Positions 32,836-42,180 are shown, counted from the first letter of the stretch. The stretch is DNA of 64,000 bases from Natrarchaeobius oligotrophus (GCF_003841465.1 NZ_REFZ01000011.1:1-64000), one strand, 5' to 3'. The notes: generated from the letters alone by a model not told the origin. Made by a program: numbers and translations.

Positions 32836-34419
32836 TCAGCCGCTCGTCGGTCGGGCCCCGTCGTCCGGGACCGAACCGGATCCCTCGCCCCCTTCGATGA
32901 CGTAGCGCTGGCCGAGCATCGGATCCAGCAGGTCGTCGACGCCCCCGCGGTCGTCTCGCAGAACCGGCGCGTCGTCCGCGTCCGGTTCCTGCATGTAGTT
33001 GTCGACGGCGTGCTCGAGGTCGACGTCGATCCGATCGGCATCGTTCCGGTGGGCGAGCTCGGCCGGACTGAAGTCGGTCTCTTCGTTCGTCGCGACGACC
33101 TGGACGTTCTGTACCGCACTGGAGTCGGAGGTACGGAAGCTGTAGACGTCGGGGAAGACGGCGTCCATCGTCTCGTACTGGGCGCGGTAGAACTCGGAGC
33201 CGGGTCCGCTCGGCGAGGAGATGACGTTCGCGTGGAGGACGCCGTCGTCGCTCAGCCGCTCGGAGACGAGTTCCATGAACTCGACGGTCGTCAGGTGAAA
33301 CGGCACCTGGTCCCGTTTGTACGCGTCGAGGACGATCACGTCGTACGTCTCGTCAGTGTCGCGGAGAAACTGCCTCCCGTCGGTCGTGTGGACGGTCACC
33401 TCGTCCCGGTCGAGGTCGAAGTACTCCTCGGCGGCCGCGGTCACTTCGGGGTCGATCTCGACGACGTCGACGGTGGCGTCGTACCGCTGTGTGAAGTCCT
33501 GCGGACCGGTGTATCCGCCGCCGCCGACGAACAGCACCCGATCGACGTCGTCGACGTCGTCAGCCATCAACATCGGCAGGTGAAAGTACTCCGTGTAGGC
33601 GAAAACGTGTCTGTTCGGATCGTCCAGGTCGATCGCGCTGTGGCGTGCACCGTCCAGGTACATCGTCCGAACGTCGCCGTCGTCGACGATCTCGAGGTGC
33701 TGGTGAGGGGTTCCCGACTCGTAGACGACCTCGCCGCGGTAGTCGAGTACGGCTGGCCCGCCGCCGGCGGCGACGACGAGCACGACGGCGACGGCGACGC
33801 TCGCGACCGCGGAGCGACGCGGAACGCGGGGTGCCGTGAGACCGATTCCCGTAGCGACCAGCAGGAAGCCGAACAGGAGTCCGATCTCCTCGACCGTCAG
33901 CGCGGGGATGAGCACGAACGTCGTCGCCCCGGAGCCGACGATGCTGCCGATGGTTCCGAGCGCGTAGACGTGTCCGGACGCTTCGCCGGTTCCCTCCTTG
34001 GTCGAGAGCTCCGCCGCGTACGGGCTGATGAATCCGAGGAGGTACGTCGGCGGGCCGAACAGGACGACGACCGCGGGAACCGATGCGTACCGCGGGGGAA
34101 TCGCGAGCGTCGACGTGTACGCGAGCAACAGGTCGCCGGCGTAGATCACGACTGCGACGTAGACGGCCGTCGCGAGCATGATCCAGCTCATCTGACGGCT
34201 GGTCGCCTCCGCGGCGCGCTTTCCTCCCTGCCAGTAACCCAGGCTCAAGGCGACGAGAAAGACAGTGAGAATGCTTCCGACCGTGTAGATGTGGCTCCCG
34301 AACTGGGGTGCGACGACCCTGACGGCCAGGATCTCGAGACCCATACTCGTTACGCCGGAGACGAACACGGCGAGTTCCGGTTTGGTGGGCCGATACGACG
34401 CGAACGACCACCCGTCCAT
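32836..34419 (-). CDS. Membrane-fused spermidine synthase-like protein
   Basis: This 527-residue protein joins about seven to eight membrane spans (residues about 10-220; MGLEILAVRVVAPQFG, LTVFLVALSLGYWQGGK) to a Rossmann-fold aminopropyltransferase-like domain. The second domain keeps the methyl/aminopropyl-donor motif VLFVGGGGYTGPQDF, the acidic VDVVEIDPEV, the DGR loop and the catalytic-region Asp in IVLDAYKRDQVPFHLTT. Such MFS-like fused forms are frequent in archaea and some bacteria and their substrate is mostly untested. The start at 34419 (MDGWSFASYRP) is chosen because the upstream open stretch is Arg-rich and unlike a membrane protein N-terminus. Confidence 0.85.
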   Translation of the reverse strand: MDGWSFASYRPTKPELAVFVSGVTSMGLEILAVRVVAPQFGSHIYTVGSILTVFLVALSLGYWQGGKRAAEATSRQMSWIMLATAVYVAVVIYAGDLLLAYTSTLAIPPRYASVPAVVVLFGPPTYLLGFISPYAAELSTKEGTGEASGHVYALGTIGSIVGSGATTFVLIPALTVEEIGLLFGFLLVATGIGLTAPRVPRRSAVASVAVAVVLVVAAGGGPAVLDYRGEVVYESGTPHQHLEIVDDGDVRTMYLDGARHSAIDLDDPNRHVFAYTEYFHLPMLMADDVDDVDRVLFVGGGGYTGPQDFTQRYDATVDVVEIDPEVTAAAEEYFDLDRDEVTVHTTDGRQFLRDTDETYDVIVLDAYKRDQVPFHLTTVEFMELVSERLSDDGVLHANVISSPSGPGSEFYRAQYETMDAVFPDVYSFRTSDSSAVQNVQVVATNEETDFSPAELAHRNDADRIDVDLEHAVDNYMQEPDADDAPVLRDDRGGVDDLLDPMLGQRYVIEGGEGSGSVPDDGARPTSG

Positions 34420-34927
34420 ACCCTGACCAGTCGATTCCGCGTTGAGTACTTGTCGTTCGAGTCGGGGGTGGACGACGAACTGCGCGACCTCGAAAATCAC
34501 GAGCGCGACGGTGGCAACGTTTACCGGACGCAGTTTCCGACACCGACGAACGAACACGCCCACACGATCGGTCACCCAAACGGCGTCGAGAGGTTCACGT
34601 CGAACGCGAGTGCGACCAGCGGATCCCCCTCCGAGGACGCGAGTCCCTCCCGGAATCTCGTCGATCGGTCGTCGTCCGTTCGACACGTCGTCGTTTCCGT
34701 TTGTTGGGACGAGCAATAAGAATGATGGATAATCGAAAGGATAGAGAACACAACGGCATGATTATGTATTTGGAAGTCAGTACCTTTTGAAGAGACGGAC
34801 TCCGTCTTCAGCTTCGATACAGTACCGGTGGCTATTCTGGCAAATACGATCAAATAACTGGAGATAAAGAAATTATTTGGCGAAAATATTCAACTCATCC
34901 ACTTTAATTCGTCTTCCTCGGGCCAGG

Positions 34928-34957
34928 TGTTCGACACGATGTACGTCGTGTCGAACA
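34928..34957. repeat. Perfect 12-bp inverted repeat
   Basis: TGTTCGACACGA (34928-34939) and TCGTGTCGAACA (34946-34957) pair perfectly around TGTACG. An A-rich tract follows on the plus strand, so on the minus strand a T-rich tract precedes it; the layout does not fit a plus-strand terminator. Confidence 0.65.
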
Positions 34958-35055
34958 GAAAAGAAAACCATCAAATAGATGATTTGACTTGTTATGATTG
35001 GAGTATTGTGCGATTTCGTATGATATGGGGCTAGTTTCGCGATTTCACCGAGCGT

Positions 35056-35078
35056 TCGGTCGACGACGGGTCGACCGA
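35056..35078. repeat. Perfect 9-bp inverted repeat
   Basis: TCGGTCGAC (35056-35064) and GTCGACCGA (35070-35078) flank a GACGG loop, giving a stable GC-rich hairpin inside the AT-rich intergenic region. Confidence 0.6.
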
Positions 35079-35674
35079 GCAGGGCCGAGCCATCCCTAAC
35101 GACCGCGTTTGTTACCTGCAGCAATCACGTTACAAACGTACTGTTGTATAAATTGAATATCTATTTTGTGACTATACGAACGTCTAGCACGGCCACGTAT
35201 CCCGATTCGGACGTATCGACGTACTAATTGACACCACTACACATTCCGAGACCGATGGCCGAGTGCAACCGTCGGCCAGACGGGTACTGTACGGATTTGT
35301 TAGAGGACATGTTCAGTTCCCGGTTCTGGGAAATTGATTGATTCTCGCGTTTATTGCCCGTCTGCTGTAAACGGGCGCATATCACCCGCCAACACCGTAA
35401 ACGGATCGTGCAAGCCACATTGACGACGTCAGAAACAGACGGATAGGTTCGTGTCGTTGTCTTCACGGATACGTGAATCCGGTCGATCGTTCGAACTCGG
35501 ACAGCTGGGTGCGATGCAGATCGCCGATCCCTCTGCAAGGGAAACGACCAAGACGCTATTGAATCGAAACTATGGATCCCCATTGTGGGAACTGAGAAAT
35601 AGTTCGTTTCCCATTTCTCACTCGAACCAATTGAAGATCAGTACACTTTACCCCCACTGAGATTTCTATCTTTA

Positions 35675-35695
35675 ATTATATTCCAGGAATATAAT
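35675..35695. repeat. Perfect 21-bp AT-rich palindrome
   Basis: ATTATATTCC and GGAATATAAT are exact reverse complements around a single A. No loop is available for a good hairpin, so it looks more like a protein-binding dyad than an RNA structure. It lies 180 bp beyond the end of the dpp-type operon. Confidence 0.6.
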
Positions 35696-35874
35696 AACTC
35701 CAAAGAGAAATGTTACTCCGATTTTGGTCCGGTCGAAGCGCACTCGGATAGATTTTCCAGCCTGGGAAAGAACGTCGAAGACGACAGCGGCACTCGACAC
35801 ATCACGCGTAGTGCAGAATCACGGGTGAGAACGTCGGTACGGGCTGCGATTCGAAAAGCGTCGTGAAAACCGAG

Positions 35875-36891
35875 TTATTCGCGGATAGTCTGCATCTGCT
35901 CTTCGTCGTACAGAATGCACCGTGCTTGCTGGTCGTCTCCCGTCTCGTACATGGGCGGTTCCTCGACGGTACACTCGTCAGTCGCCTCCGGACACCGAGG
36001 TGCGAATCGACAGCCGGGAGGCAGGTTCACCGGATCGGGGATGTCGCCTTTCAACTCGACCGCCTCGCGTTCGTCGTCGGGATCGATCGTCGGCGTCGAG
36101 CCGACCAGCGCCTTCGTGTACGGATGTTGTGGGTCGTTGATGACCTGCGTCGCCGGCCCGACCTCGACGAGTTTCCCGAGATACATGATTCCGATGCGAT
36201 CGCACATGTGTTTCAACAGCGAGAGGTCGTGGCTGATGTAGAGGATCGAAATGTTGAGTTCGTCTTGCAGCCGATCGAGCAGGTCGAGAATGCTGGCGCG
36301 AACGCTCACGTCAAGCATGCTCGCCGGTTCGTCCGCGAGGATGAACGACGGCTCGAGAATGATCGCACGCGCGATGCTCACGCGCTGGCGCTCCCCGCCG
36401 CTGAGTTCGGAGGGGTACTCGTGCATGTAGGCTTCCGCGGGATTCAGCCCGACGCTCTCGATGGTCTCGATGACCCTGGTCTCGCGTTCTTCCTCCGATC
36501 CGATGTCGTGAACGTCGAGCGGTTCTTTCACCCAGTCGAAGACGCGATAGCGCGGGTTGATCGATTCGTACGGATTTTGCTGGATGATCTGCGCCTCGGT
36601 ACGAAAGTTCATCTCGTCGCGCACCGCCGGATCGGTGATCTCTCGTCCGTCGAACGAGACGGTACCAGACGTCGGCTCGTGGAGGTGGAGTAACGACTTC
36701 CCACAGGTCGTCTTTCCACACCCGCTCTCGCCGGCCAGACCGAACGATTCGCCCTCTTCGATCTCGAACGAAACGCCGTCGACGGCTTTCACGTACTCGA
36801 TTTCACCCCACCCGAAGAGGCGGGTGAACATGTCCTCGTTCGACTTGAAGTGTTTCTTCAGATCGTCGACTTCGATTTTCGGACTAGTCAT
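35875..36891 (-). CDS. Oligopeptide-type ABC transporter ATPase (DppF/OppF type)
   Basis: This 338-residue ATPase is the last gene of a four-gene minus-strand operon. Walker A is GESGCGKTT, the ABC signature LSGGERQRVSIARA and Walker B FILADEPASM, where Met replaces the commoner Leu/Ala after the Ser. The C-terminal oligopeptide-transporter domain has the Cys-rich CRFAPRCPEATDEC iron-sulfur-like motif with a later Cys (ARCIL). It overlaps the DppD-type gene by 8 nt. Such transporters carry peptides but in haloarchaea often sugars, and the nearby FGGY kinase favours a carbohydrate. Confidence 0.88.
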   Translation of the reverse strand: MTSPKIEVDDLKKHFKSNEDMFTRLFGWGEIEYVKAVDGVSFEIEEGESFGLAGESGCGKTTCGKSLLHLHEPTSGTVSFDGREITDPAVRDEMNFRTEAQIIQQNPYESINPRYRVFDWVKEPLDVHDIGSEEERETRVIETIESVGLNPAEAYMHEYPSELSGGERQRVSIARAIILEPSFILADEPASMLDVSVRASILDLLDRLQDELNISILYISHDLSLLKHMCDRIGIMYLGKLVEVGPATQVINDPQHPYTKALVGSTPTIDPDDEREAVELKGDIPDPVNLPPGCRFAPRCPEATDECTVEEPPMYETGDDQQARCILYDEEQMQTIRE

Positions 36892-37930
36892 CGGCTTCCT
36901 CCGCCACCTGTTGGGGTTCGGTTTCGAGGTCCATCCAGGTTTCTTTGCGTTTGGCTTCCTCGGTCAGTAGTTCCTGTTCGTCCGCTCTGTGACACTCGAC
37001 GACGTGTCCGTCGCCGTACTCCTCCGGTTCGGGCGTGACGTCCCAGCACTCGTCGGTGGCGAAGGGACATCGTGGCGCGAACCCACACCCTTCCGGCGGC
37101 TCGACGAGATCCGGCGGCGTTCCGGGAATCGAGATCAGGTCCTGATCGTCCTCTTCGATGTCGGGGAACGCGTTGCGGAGGCCGAGCGTGTACGGATGGC
37201 GCGGCTCTTTGATGATCGTCTCGACGTCGGCGTGTTCGACGACGCGACCCCCGTACATGACGGCGATCTCGTCGCAGATGTCGGAGACGACCGAAATATC
37301 GTGCGTGATGAGGATCACGCTACTTTCGATCTCTTGCTGGAGGTCTCGAAGCGTCTGTAAGATCCGGTCCTGGATCACGACGTCGAGCGCAGTCGTGGGC
37401 TCGTCGGCGATGATGAGCGACGGATCGAGCGCGAGCGCGAGCGCGATCATCGCCCGCTGGGCCATTCCGCCCGAGAACTGGTGGGGATAGTCGTCGATCC
37501 GGCCGGGATCGATACCGAGCTGTTCGAACAGCGCTCGAGCCCGCTCTCGAGCCTCGCCCTTCGAGACGTCCTCGTGCGTTCGGATCGCCTGAACGATCTG
37601 GTTCCCGACGGTGTAGACGGGATCGAACCCGTTCATCGCGTTCTGGGGAACCATCGAGATCTCGTCCCAGCGGATCTCCGTTCGGAACTCCCTGTCGCTC
37701 AGCTCCGTCAGGTCGGTTTCCTTGTACTCGATGGCACCCTCCGGAACGTGGCCGTTTTTCGCCAGCAGCCGGATGATCGCCTTCGCGAGCGTCGACTTTC
37801 CGGAGCCGCTTTCGCCGATGAGACCCAGTATCTTGTTCTCCTCGAGGGAGATACTGACGCCGTTGACGGCGTGGACGGACCCGTCGCCTTCCATCTCGTA
37901 TTCTACGTGAACGTCGGTTAGCTCTAACAT
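36884..37930 (-). CDS. Oligopeptide-type ABC transporter ATPase (DppD/OppD type)
   Basis: This 348-residue ATPase shows Walker A GESGSGKST, the signature FSGGMAQRAMIALALA, Walker [13 protein letters not shown] and the C-terminal four-Cys motif CGFAPRCPFATDEC...VVECH. The signature Gln-Arg pair is preceded by Ala rather than the usual Arg/Lys (GGMAQR for GGMRQR), a common variant. The start at 37930 (MLELTDVHVEY) is family-typical and sits 5 bp after the permease gene stop; the longer open frame upstream overlaps that permease. Confidence 0.88.
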   Translation of the reverse strand: MLELTDVHVEYEMEGDGSVHAVNGVSISLEENKILGLIGESGSGKSTLAKAIIRLLAKNGHVPEGAIEYKETDLTELSDREFRTEIRWDEISMVPQNAMNGFDPVYTVGNQIVQAIRTHEDVSKGEARERARALFEQLGIDPGRIDDYPHQFSGGMAQRAMIALALALDPSLIIADEPTTALDVVIQDRILQTLRDLQQEIESSVILITHDISVVSDICDEIAVMYGGRVVEHADVETIIKEPRHPYTLGLRNAFPDIEEDDQDLISIPGTPPDLVEPPEGCGFAPRCPFATDECWDVTPEPEEYGDGHVVECHRADEQELLTEEAKRKETWMDLETEPQQVAEEADD

Positions 37931-37935
37931 TGGTA

Positions 37936-38865
37936 TCAGTGTCGAATTTCGGGGTTCGTTATCTCCTCGAGCGTTCGACCGATGAAGAACACCGACGAGA
38001 CGAGCAGCATGATGCACACTCCTGCCGGCAGGACCCACCACCAGGCATCACGAATCGCGCCGTGCGTGTACGCCTGGTACATCATCCGACCCCAGGAGTA
38101 GACGTTGGGGTCGCCGAATCCGAGGAACGCGATGCTCGCCTCGTACATGATCGCGTACGCGACCGCAAACGCCATGTAGAGGACGGTCAGCGGGAGCACG
38201 TTCGGGAATACGTGCCGATAGAGGATTCGGAAGTCGCTCGCACCGATCGCCCTCGCGGACTCCACGTACGGTCGTTGTTTCTGTGATAGCACTTCGGAGC
38301 GAACGACACGCGCCGAGTCGCGCCACAGGATCGCGGCGATGACCAGCATGATGTTGACGATGTTCGCACCGAAGATGAACACGAGCACGATCACGAACGG
38401 GAGGAACGGAAGCCCGTACGCGATGTCGACGATGCGCATCAGGATGTCGTCCACCCAGCCGCCGTAGTAGGCGCTGATGAGGCCGACGTTCGTTCCGATG
38501 AAGACGGCGATGAACGCCGCGAGGAATCCGACGAACACGGAGACGCGAGCGCTCACGAGCAGTTGCGAGAGAACGTCCTGTCCGTGGTGTGTCGTCCCGA
38601 GGAGGTGATCCGTAGACGGCGCGTCCAGCCGGGCCAGCGAGCCGTCGTCTCGTCGGTGACGAGCCCCCGGACTGTACGGCGCGATGATCGGGGCGAAGAT
38701 CGCGATGAAGACGAACGCCGCGAGCACGACGATGCCGAACTGTCCGAGCCGGTCCGACCGGTACAGTTCGTAGGCGGTCGAGACGCCGTCTTTGATCTGA
38801 CTGAACACGCGACTCGAGGTCAGCTTCGATTCGACGTTGGCTGGAAGGTGTTTTTTCACACTCAT
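37936..38865 (-). CDS. Oligopeptide-type ABC transporter permease (DppC type)
   Basis: This 309-residue permease has a hydrophilic N-terminus of about 40 residues and six membrane spans. DppC hallmarks are HLLGTTHHGQDVLSQLLVSA and the coupling helix YVESARAIGASDFRILYRHVFPN. It is separated by 1 bp from the DppB-type gene upstream and 5 bp from the ATPase downstream. It forms the channel with the DppB-type subunit. Confidence 0.9.
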   Translation of the reverse strand: MSVKKHLPANVESKLTSSRVFSQIKDGVSTAYELYRSDRLGQFGIVVLAAFVFIAIFAPIIAPYSPGARHRRDDGSLARLDAPSTDHLLGTTHHGQDVLSQLLVSARVSVFVGFLAAFIAVFIGTNVGLISAYYGGWVDDILMRIVDIAYGLPFLPFVIVLVFIFGANIVNIMLVIAAILWRDSARVVRSEVLSQKQRPYVESARAIGASDFRILYRHVFPNVLPLTVLYMAFAVAYAIMYEASIAFLGFGDPNVYSWGRMMYQAYTHGAIRDAWWWVLPAGVCIMLLVSSVFFIGRTLEEITNPEIRH

Positions 38866-38866
38866 A

Positions 38867-39844
38867 TTAATCGTACCTCACTCGTGGATCGAGATAGACG
38901 TACGCGAGGTCCGCCACGAAGTTCATCCAGATCACGAGACTTCCCATGAGGAAGAAGATGGCCTGGGCGAGCGGATAGTCGTTGTAGGTGACCGATTCGA
39001 CCATCTCCCGGCCCATTCCCGGCCAGCTGAAGACGGTTTCGATGACGAGCGATCCGCCGATCGACATGCCCACGACCAGCGCGACGACGGTCGTCATCGG
39101 GAGGATCGAGTTCCGGGCAGCGTGTTTGTAGAGGATGATGTACTCGGGAATGCCCTCCGCTTTCTTTATCTGGATGAAATCGGAGTTGAGCACGTTGATC
39201 ATACTACTGCGCATGAGCAGCGTCGGCGTCGCCATGTAGTAGATGACGCCGGTCAACACCGGAAGCACGAGGTGGTAGGCGACGCCCCAGTTTAGATACC
39301 TGCCGAGGAACGTCTCGTACTCGGTTCCGGGCGGGCGTATTCCGCCGGACGGGAACCATCCCAGATAGAACGTAAACACCATGAGCAGGAGGATGCCGAT
39401 CCAGAACTCAGGGGAGGACCGAGCGATCAGCGTCACGACGATACCGGTTTTCTCCTTGCGGGTGCCGCGCACCCAGCCGATGAAGGCCCCCACGGTCACG
39501 CCGATCAGGTACGCGATGGCGAACGCGAGTCCCATCAGGATGATCGTGTTGAAAAATCGAACGACGAGAACGTCCCAGACGGGCACGCCGTGGCGAAACG
39601 ATTGGCCGAGGTCGCCGGTGAGGTACTGCGTCATGTACTCGACGTACTGGATGTGTAACGGTTGATCCAGACCGTGACGAGCAAGTATCGCTTCGCGTTC
39701 CTCCGCACTGAGTCCTTCCTGGAGGTACATCGACGTCGGATCGCCGGGCGCGAGCCGAAAGACGACGAACAGGAGAGTCAGAAACGCCCAGTAGGTGACG
39801 ATCAGTTGGCCGATACGGCGGACGACGTATTTTTTGAGGCTCAT
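38867..39844 (-). CDS. Oligopeptide-type ABC transporter permease (DppB type)
   Basis: This 325-residue, first gene of the operon has six spans. The N-terminal KYVVRRIGQLIVTYWAFL anchor, the long loop containing PLHIQYVEYMTQYLTGDLGQS and the coupling helix IQIKKAEGIPEYIILYKHAARNS identify DppB. No substrate-binding protein gene precedes it. The nearest unpaired one is the unusual protein at 42919-44646 on the opposite strand, which may be the partner. Confidence 0.9.
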   Translation of the reverse strand: MSLKKYVVRRIGQLIVTYWAFLTLLFVVFRLAPGDPTSMYLQEGLSAEEREAILARHGLDQPLHIQYVEYMTQYLTGDLGQSFRHGVPVWDVLVVRFFNTIILMGLAFAIAYLIGVTVGAFIGWVRGTRKEKTGIVVTLIARSSPEFWIGILLLMVFTFYLGWFPSGGIRPPGTEYETFLGRYLNWGVAYHLVLPVLTGVIYYMATPTLLMRSSMINVLNSDFIQIKKAEGIPEYIILYKHAARNSILPMTTVVALVVGMSIGGSLVIETVFSWPGMGREMVESVTYNDYPLAQAIFFLMGSLVIWMNFVADLAYVYLDPRVRYD

Positions 39845-39917
39845 TTTTGCGTGCTGGTCAGCTGTGCGGACGAATCGGGATGTTCGTATTCATCGTGTAC
39901 CACTCCGACGTAACAGG

Positions 39918-39949
39918 GGTGTCAATAGACTGCATTCTATTCCCACACC
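39918..39949. promoter_or_regulatory. Candidate operator upstream of the dpp-type operon
   Basis: AATAGA (39924-39929) and TCTATT (39936-39941) form an inverted repeat around CTGCAT, and are flanked by outer arms GGTGT (39918-39922) and ACACC (39945-39949). It lies 75-105 bp upstream of the DppB start at 39844. The rest of 39845-40103 holds no gene I can support. Confidence 0.4.
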
Positions 39950-40103
39950 ATAGCGTTTTCTAAACCAAACCACTTATACTATGCGTCTCGAGGCGATTCT
40001 TCGGAACCGAACACGGCGCCAGCGGGGAGAAAGCGACGCGTCAGGGAGACGGTGTGAACGGCCGATCGGCCAGCACGTCGCCGCTCGAGTGATCGGGTCG
40101 ACG

Positions 40104-41558
40104 TTACGCGATCTCCGCGACGGTTCGCTCGAGAGCGTCGTCCCACTCCGACGTGTTTCGCGGCTCGTAGTAGTCGAAGTCGACGTTCTCGTCGACGATC
40201 TCGCGTCCCTCCTCGTACGATTCGATCTCGCCGCTCGCGTTACACTGCGACAGCAGATTCCCGATCGCCGTCGCCTCGGTCGGGCCGGCTTTGACCTCGA
40301 GACCCGTCGCCGACGCGACCAGCTGACAGAACAGCTCGTTTTCCACGCCGCCACCGACGAGGTGGAGCCGATCCGTGTACGTCTCGGCGGCGGCCATCAG
40401 CCGCTCGAGGACGAGCGCGGTTCGGATCGCGAGGCTCTCGAGCAGACACCGGGTGATCTCGCCTTCGGTCTCCGGAACCGGCTGGTCCGTGTCGGCGCAG
40501 TAGGTTTCGATCGCTTCGACGACGCCGCCTTCGGCCTGTGCCTCGAAGAATAGACCGTCGAGCGGATCGACGATCGACCGGAACGGCTCTGCGTCGCGCG
40601 CCCCGGCGATCAACTCGTCGTACCCGTAGCGGCCACCGGTCTGGCACCAGGTGTCGCGGCAGTGCTCGAGGAGGCTGAACCCTGGCATGTTACGGATGTA
40701 CCGGATCCGTCCACCGACGCTCAGTTCGTTCGACGAGGGTACGTCGAACGCGGCGTCGTCGATCACCGGCTCGGCCAGTTCGAGGCCGGGGATGAACCAC
40801 GAGCCGGTACAGAGGAAGCCGGGACTTCCGGGTTCGAACGGGATCGCCGCCATCGCGGCCGACGTGTCGTGACTCGGTGCGAGATAAATGTCCGTTTCCC
40901 CGGAAAACGATTCGGACAGCGACGGATCCACCGATCCGATTTGGGTGCCGGCGTCTGCCAATTCGGGAAGGACGTCGGTCGGGAGGTCGAGTTCCGAAAG
41001 CAGGTCAGTCGCCCACTCTCCCGTCCGAATATCCATCGCCCGAAGCGTCACGCCGAAGCTCGTCTCGCCGACGGGCTCCGCTCCGAGCTTCCAGGAGAGC
41101 AACTGGGGAAGCATCACCAGCTCGTCCGCCCGTTCGAACGACTCCGGATCCTCGTGGAACTGGTAGTAGTACGAGTTCGGAACGCCGTGGTGGCCGGTTC
41201 TGCGAAAGATTTCCCGCCGCGGGACGCGCTCGAGCAGTTCGTCCTCTTTCGAGTACAGCGACTGATCCAGGTAACAGTACGGATCCGACTGTAATTCGCC
41301 GTCCTCGAGGAGGCCGAAGTCGCCGGCCGTCGTGTCGATCGCGATCGACGACACCGATCCAGCTTCCTCGATCACTGACTCGAGTCCGGCCACGATCTCT
41401 GCCGTGAGATACTCGACGTCCCAGATCAACCGTCCGTCGACCTCCGTCGGGCTCGTCTCGAACCGATAGGCCTCGGTCACGTCCAGTTCGCCGCCGAGGC
41501 GTCCGTGATAGATTTTTCCGGTACTCGATCCGATGTCGATCGCGACACGGCTGGACAT
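40104..41558 (-). CDS. FGGY-family carbohydrate kinase, rhamnulokinase-like
   Basis: This 484-residue sugar kinase begins SSRVAIDIGSSTGKIYHG, the ATP phosphate-1 motif of FGGY kinases. IAIDTTAGDFGLL and the following DPYCYLD resemble the RhaB substrate region, although the usual DSWGVDFG is changed to DTTAGDFG with the catalytic-region Asp retained. LHLVGGGVENELFCQLVASA is the adenosine-binding motif and TEATAIGNLL the C-terminal signature. It presumably phosphorylates a ketose such as a 6-deoxyhexulose. The start at 41558 lies 26 bp from TATA-like GTTATAGA (41581-41588). The nearby aldolase, triosephosphate-isomerase-like and aldehyde dehydrogenase genes could complete the pathway. Confidence 0.82.
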   Translation of the reverse strand: MSSRVAIDIGSSTGKIYHGRLGGELDVTEAYRFETSPTEVDGRLIWDVEYLTAEIVAGLESVIEEAGSVSSIAIDTTAGDFGLLEDGELQSDPYCYLDQSLYSKEDELLERVPRREIFRRTGHHGVPNSYYYQFHEDPESFERADELVMLPQLLSWKLGAEPVGETSFGVTLRAMDIRTGEWATDLLSELDLPTDVLPELADAGTQIGSVDPSLSESFSGETDIYLAPSHDTSAAMAAIPFEPGSPGFLCTGSWFIPGLELAEPVIDDAAFDVPSSNELSVGGRIRYIRNMPGFSLLEHCRDTWCQTGGRYGYDELIAGARDAEPFRSIVDPLDGLFFEAQAEGGVVEAIETYCADTDQPVPETEGEITRCLLESLAIRTALVLERLMAAAETYTDRLHLVGGGVENELFCQLVASATGLEVKAGPTEATAIGNLLSQCNASGEIESYEEGREIVDENVDFDYYEPRNTSEWDDALERTVAEIA

Positions 41559-41580
41559 GGCTCGAAGCAGGGAGGGAAGG

Positions 41581-41588
41581 TCTATAAC
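41581..41588 (-). promoter_or_regulatory. TATA element for the FGGY kinase gene
   Basis: GTTATAGA on the minus strand is centred about 26 bp upstream of ATG 41558. Confidence 0.45.
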
Positions 41589-41625
41589 TATTCCCATTAC
41601 CGCCGAAACGAGGGCGAGCGAACGG

Positions 41626-42051
41626 TTACTCGAGGATCGTCACCCGGACCGTCCGCGTCGACGGGCCGTCGAGGTCGAAAAAGAGCACGTCCTCCCACCG
41701 TCCCAGCTGCATCGTTCCGTCCTCGAGCACCGCGAGAACCGGCGTGTGGACCATCGACGTGATGATGTGGGCGTGGGCGTTGGGTTGCGTTTCGGTCGCG
41801 ACGTGGTGTCGGTCGTGGAGGTAGCCGTCTTCCGGCGGTACGTACGCCGCGAAGAAGTCGATGATGTCCTGGGTCAGACGCTTTTCGTACTCGTTCGTGA
41901 ACAGCGCCACCGTGGTGTGGGGCGTCGAGACGAACACCAGCCCGTCGCTGGCGTCCGACTCGTCGATCACTCCTTCGACTCGATCCGTGATCCTGCGGAG
42001 TTCGGCCCTGTCGTCGGTCGATACCTCGAACGAGTAGGTGTCGAGTTCCAT
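41626..42051 (-). CDS. YjbQ/UPF0047-family protein
   Basis: This 141-residue protein belongs to the conserved YjbQ family: VSTPHTTVALFTNEY, LHDRHHVATETQPNAHAHI and LGRWEDVLFFDLDGPSTR are all typical. The clustered histidines form the conserved metal/active-site pocket. Some family members have weak thiamin-phosphate synthase activity in complementation tests, but the physiological role is unsettled. A TATA-like CTTATTAGG (42074-42082, minus strand) is centred 27 bp upstream of the start. It is 67 bp upstream of the kinase gene on the same strand and may be unrelated to it. Confidence 0.85.
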   Translation of the reverse strand: MELDTYSFEVSTDDRAELRRITDRVEGVIDESDASDGLVFVSTPHTTVALFTNEYEKRLTQDIIDFFAAYVPPEDGYLHDRHHVATETQPNAHAHIITSMVHTPVLAVLEDGTMQLGRWEDVLFFDLDGPSTRTVRVTILE

Positions 42052-42180
42052 AGTGTGTGGATTTCCGACGAAACCTAATAAGTGACGATGGTGCTCGCGT
42101 TTCGAACCGCCGCGCTCGCGACGCCCTCGGGTGGTCGCCCGCGGTACTATTATGTACTAGGTTGCCTAACGTTCTCGAGT

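Larger units (their letters stand above)
34420..35874. other. 1.4-kb AT-rich intergenic region without a credible gene
   Basis: Short open frames exist on both strands (for example 34873-35124 and 35224-35583, minus) but their translations are not acidic, are interrupted by basic or Cys-rich patches and match nothing I recognise. The region is AT-rich, especially 34700-35040 and 35600-35720, and contains three strong palindromes. It may be the remnant of an excised or decayed mobile element, or a non-coding regulatory region. I see no tRNA cloverleaf. Confidence 0.5.

Noticed and set aside
34873-35124. 83-codon minus-strand frame in the AT-rich intergenic region
   Set aside because: One stretch looks mildly protein-like, but it runs through both perfect palindromes (34928-34957 and 35056-35078) and lacks the acidic character of the genome's proteins. 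I could not assign it to a transposase or any other family.
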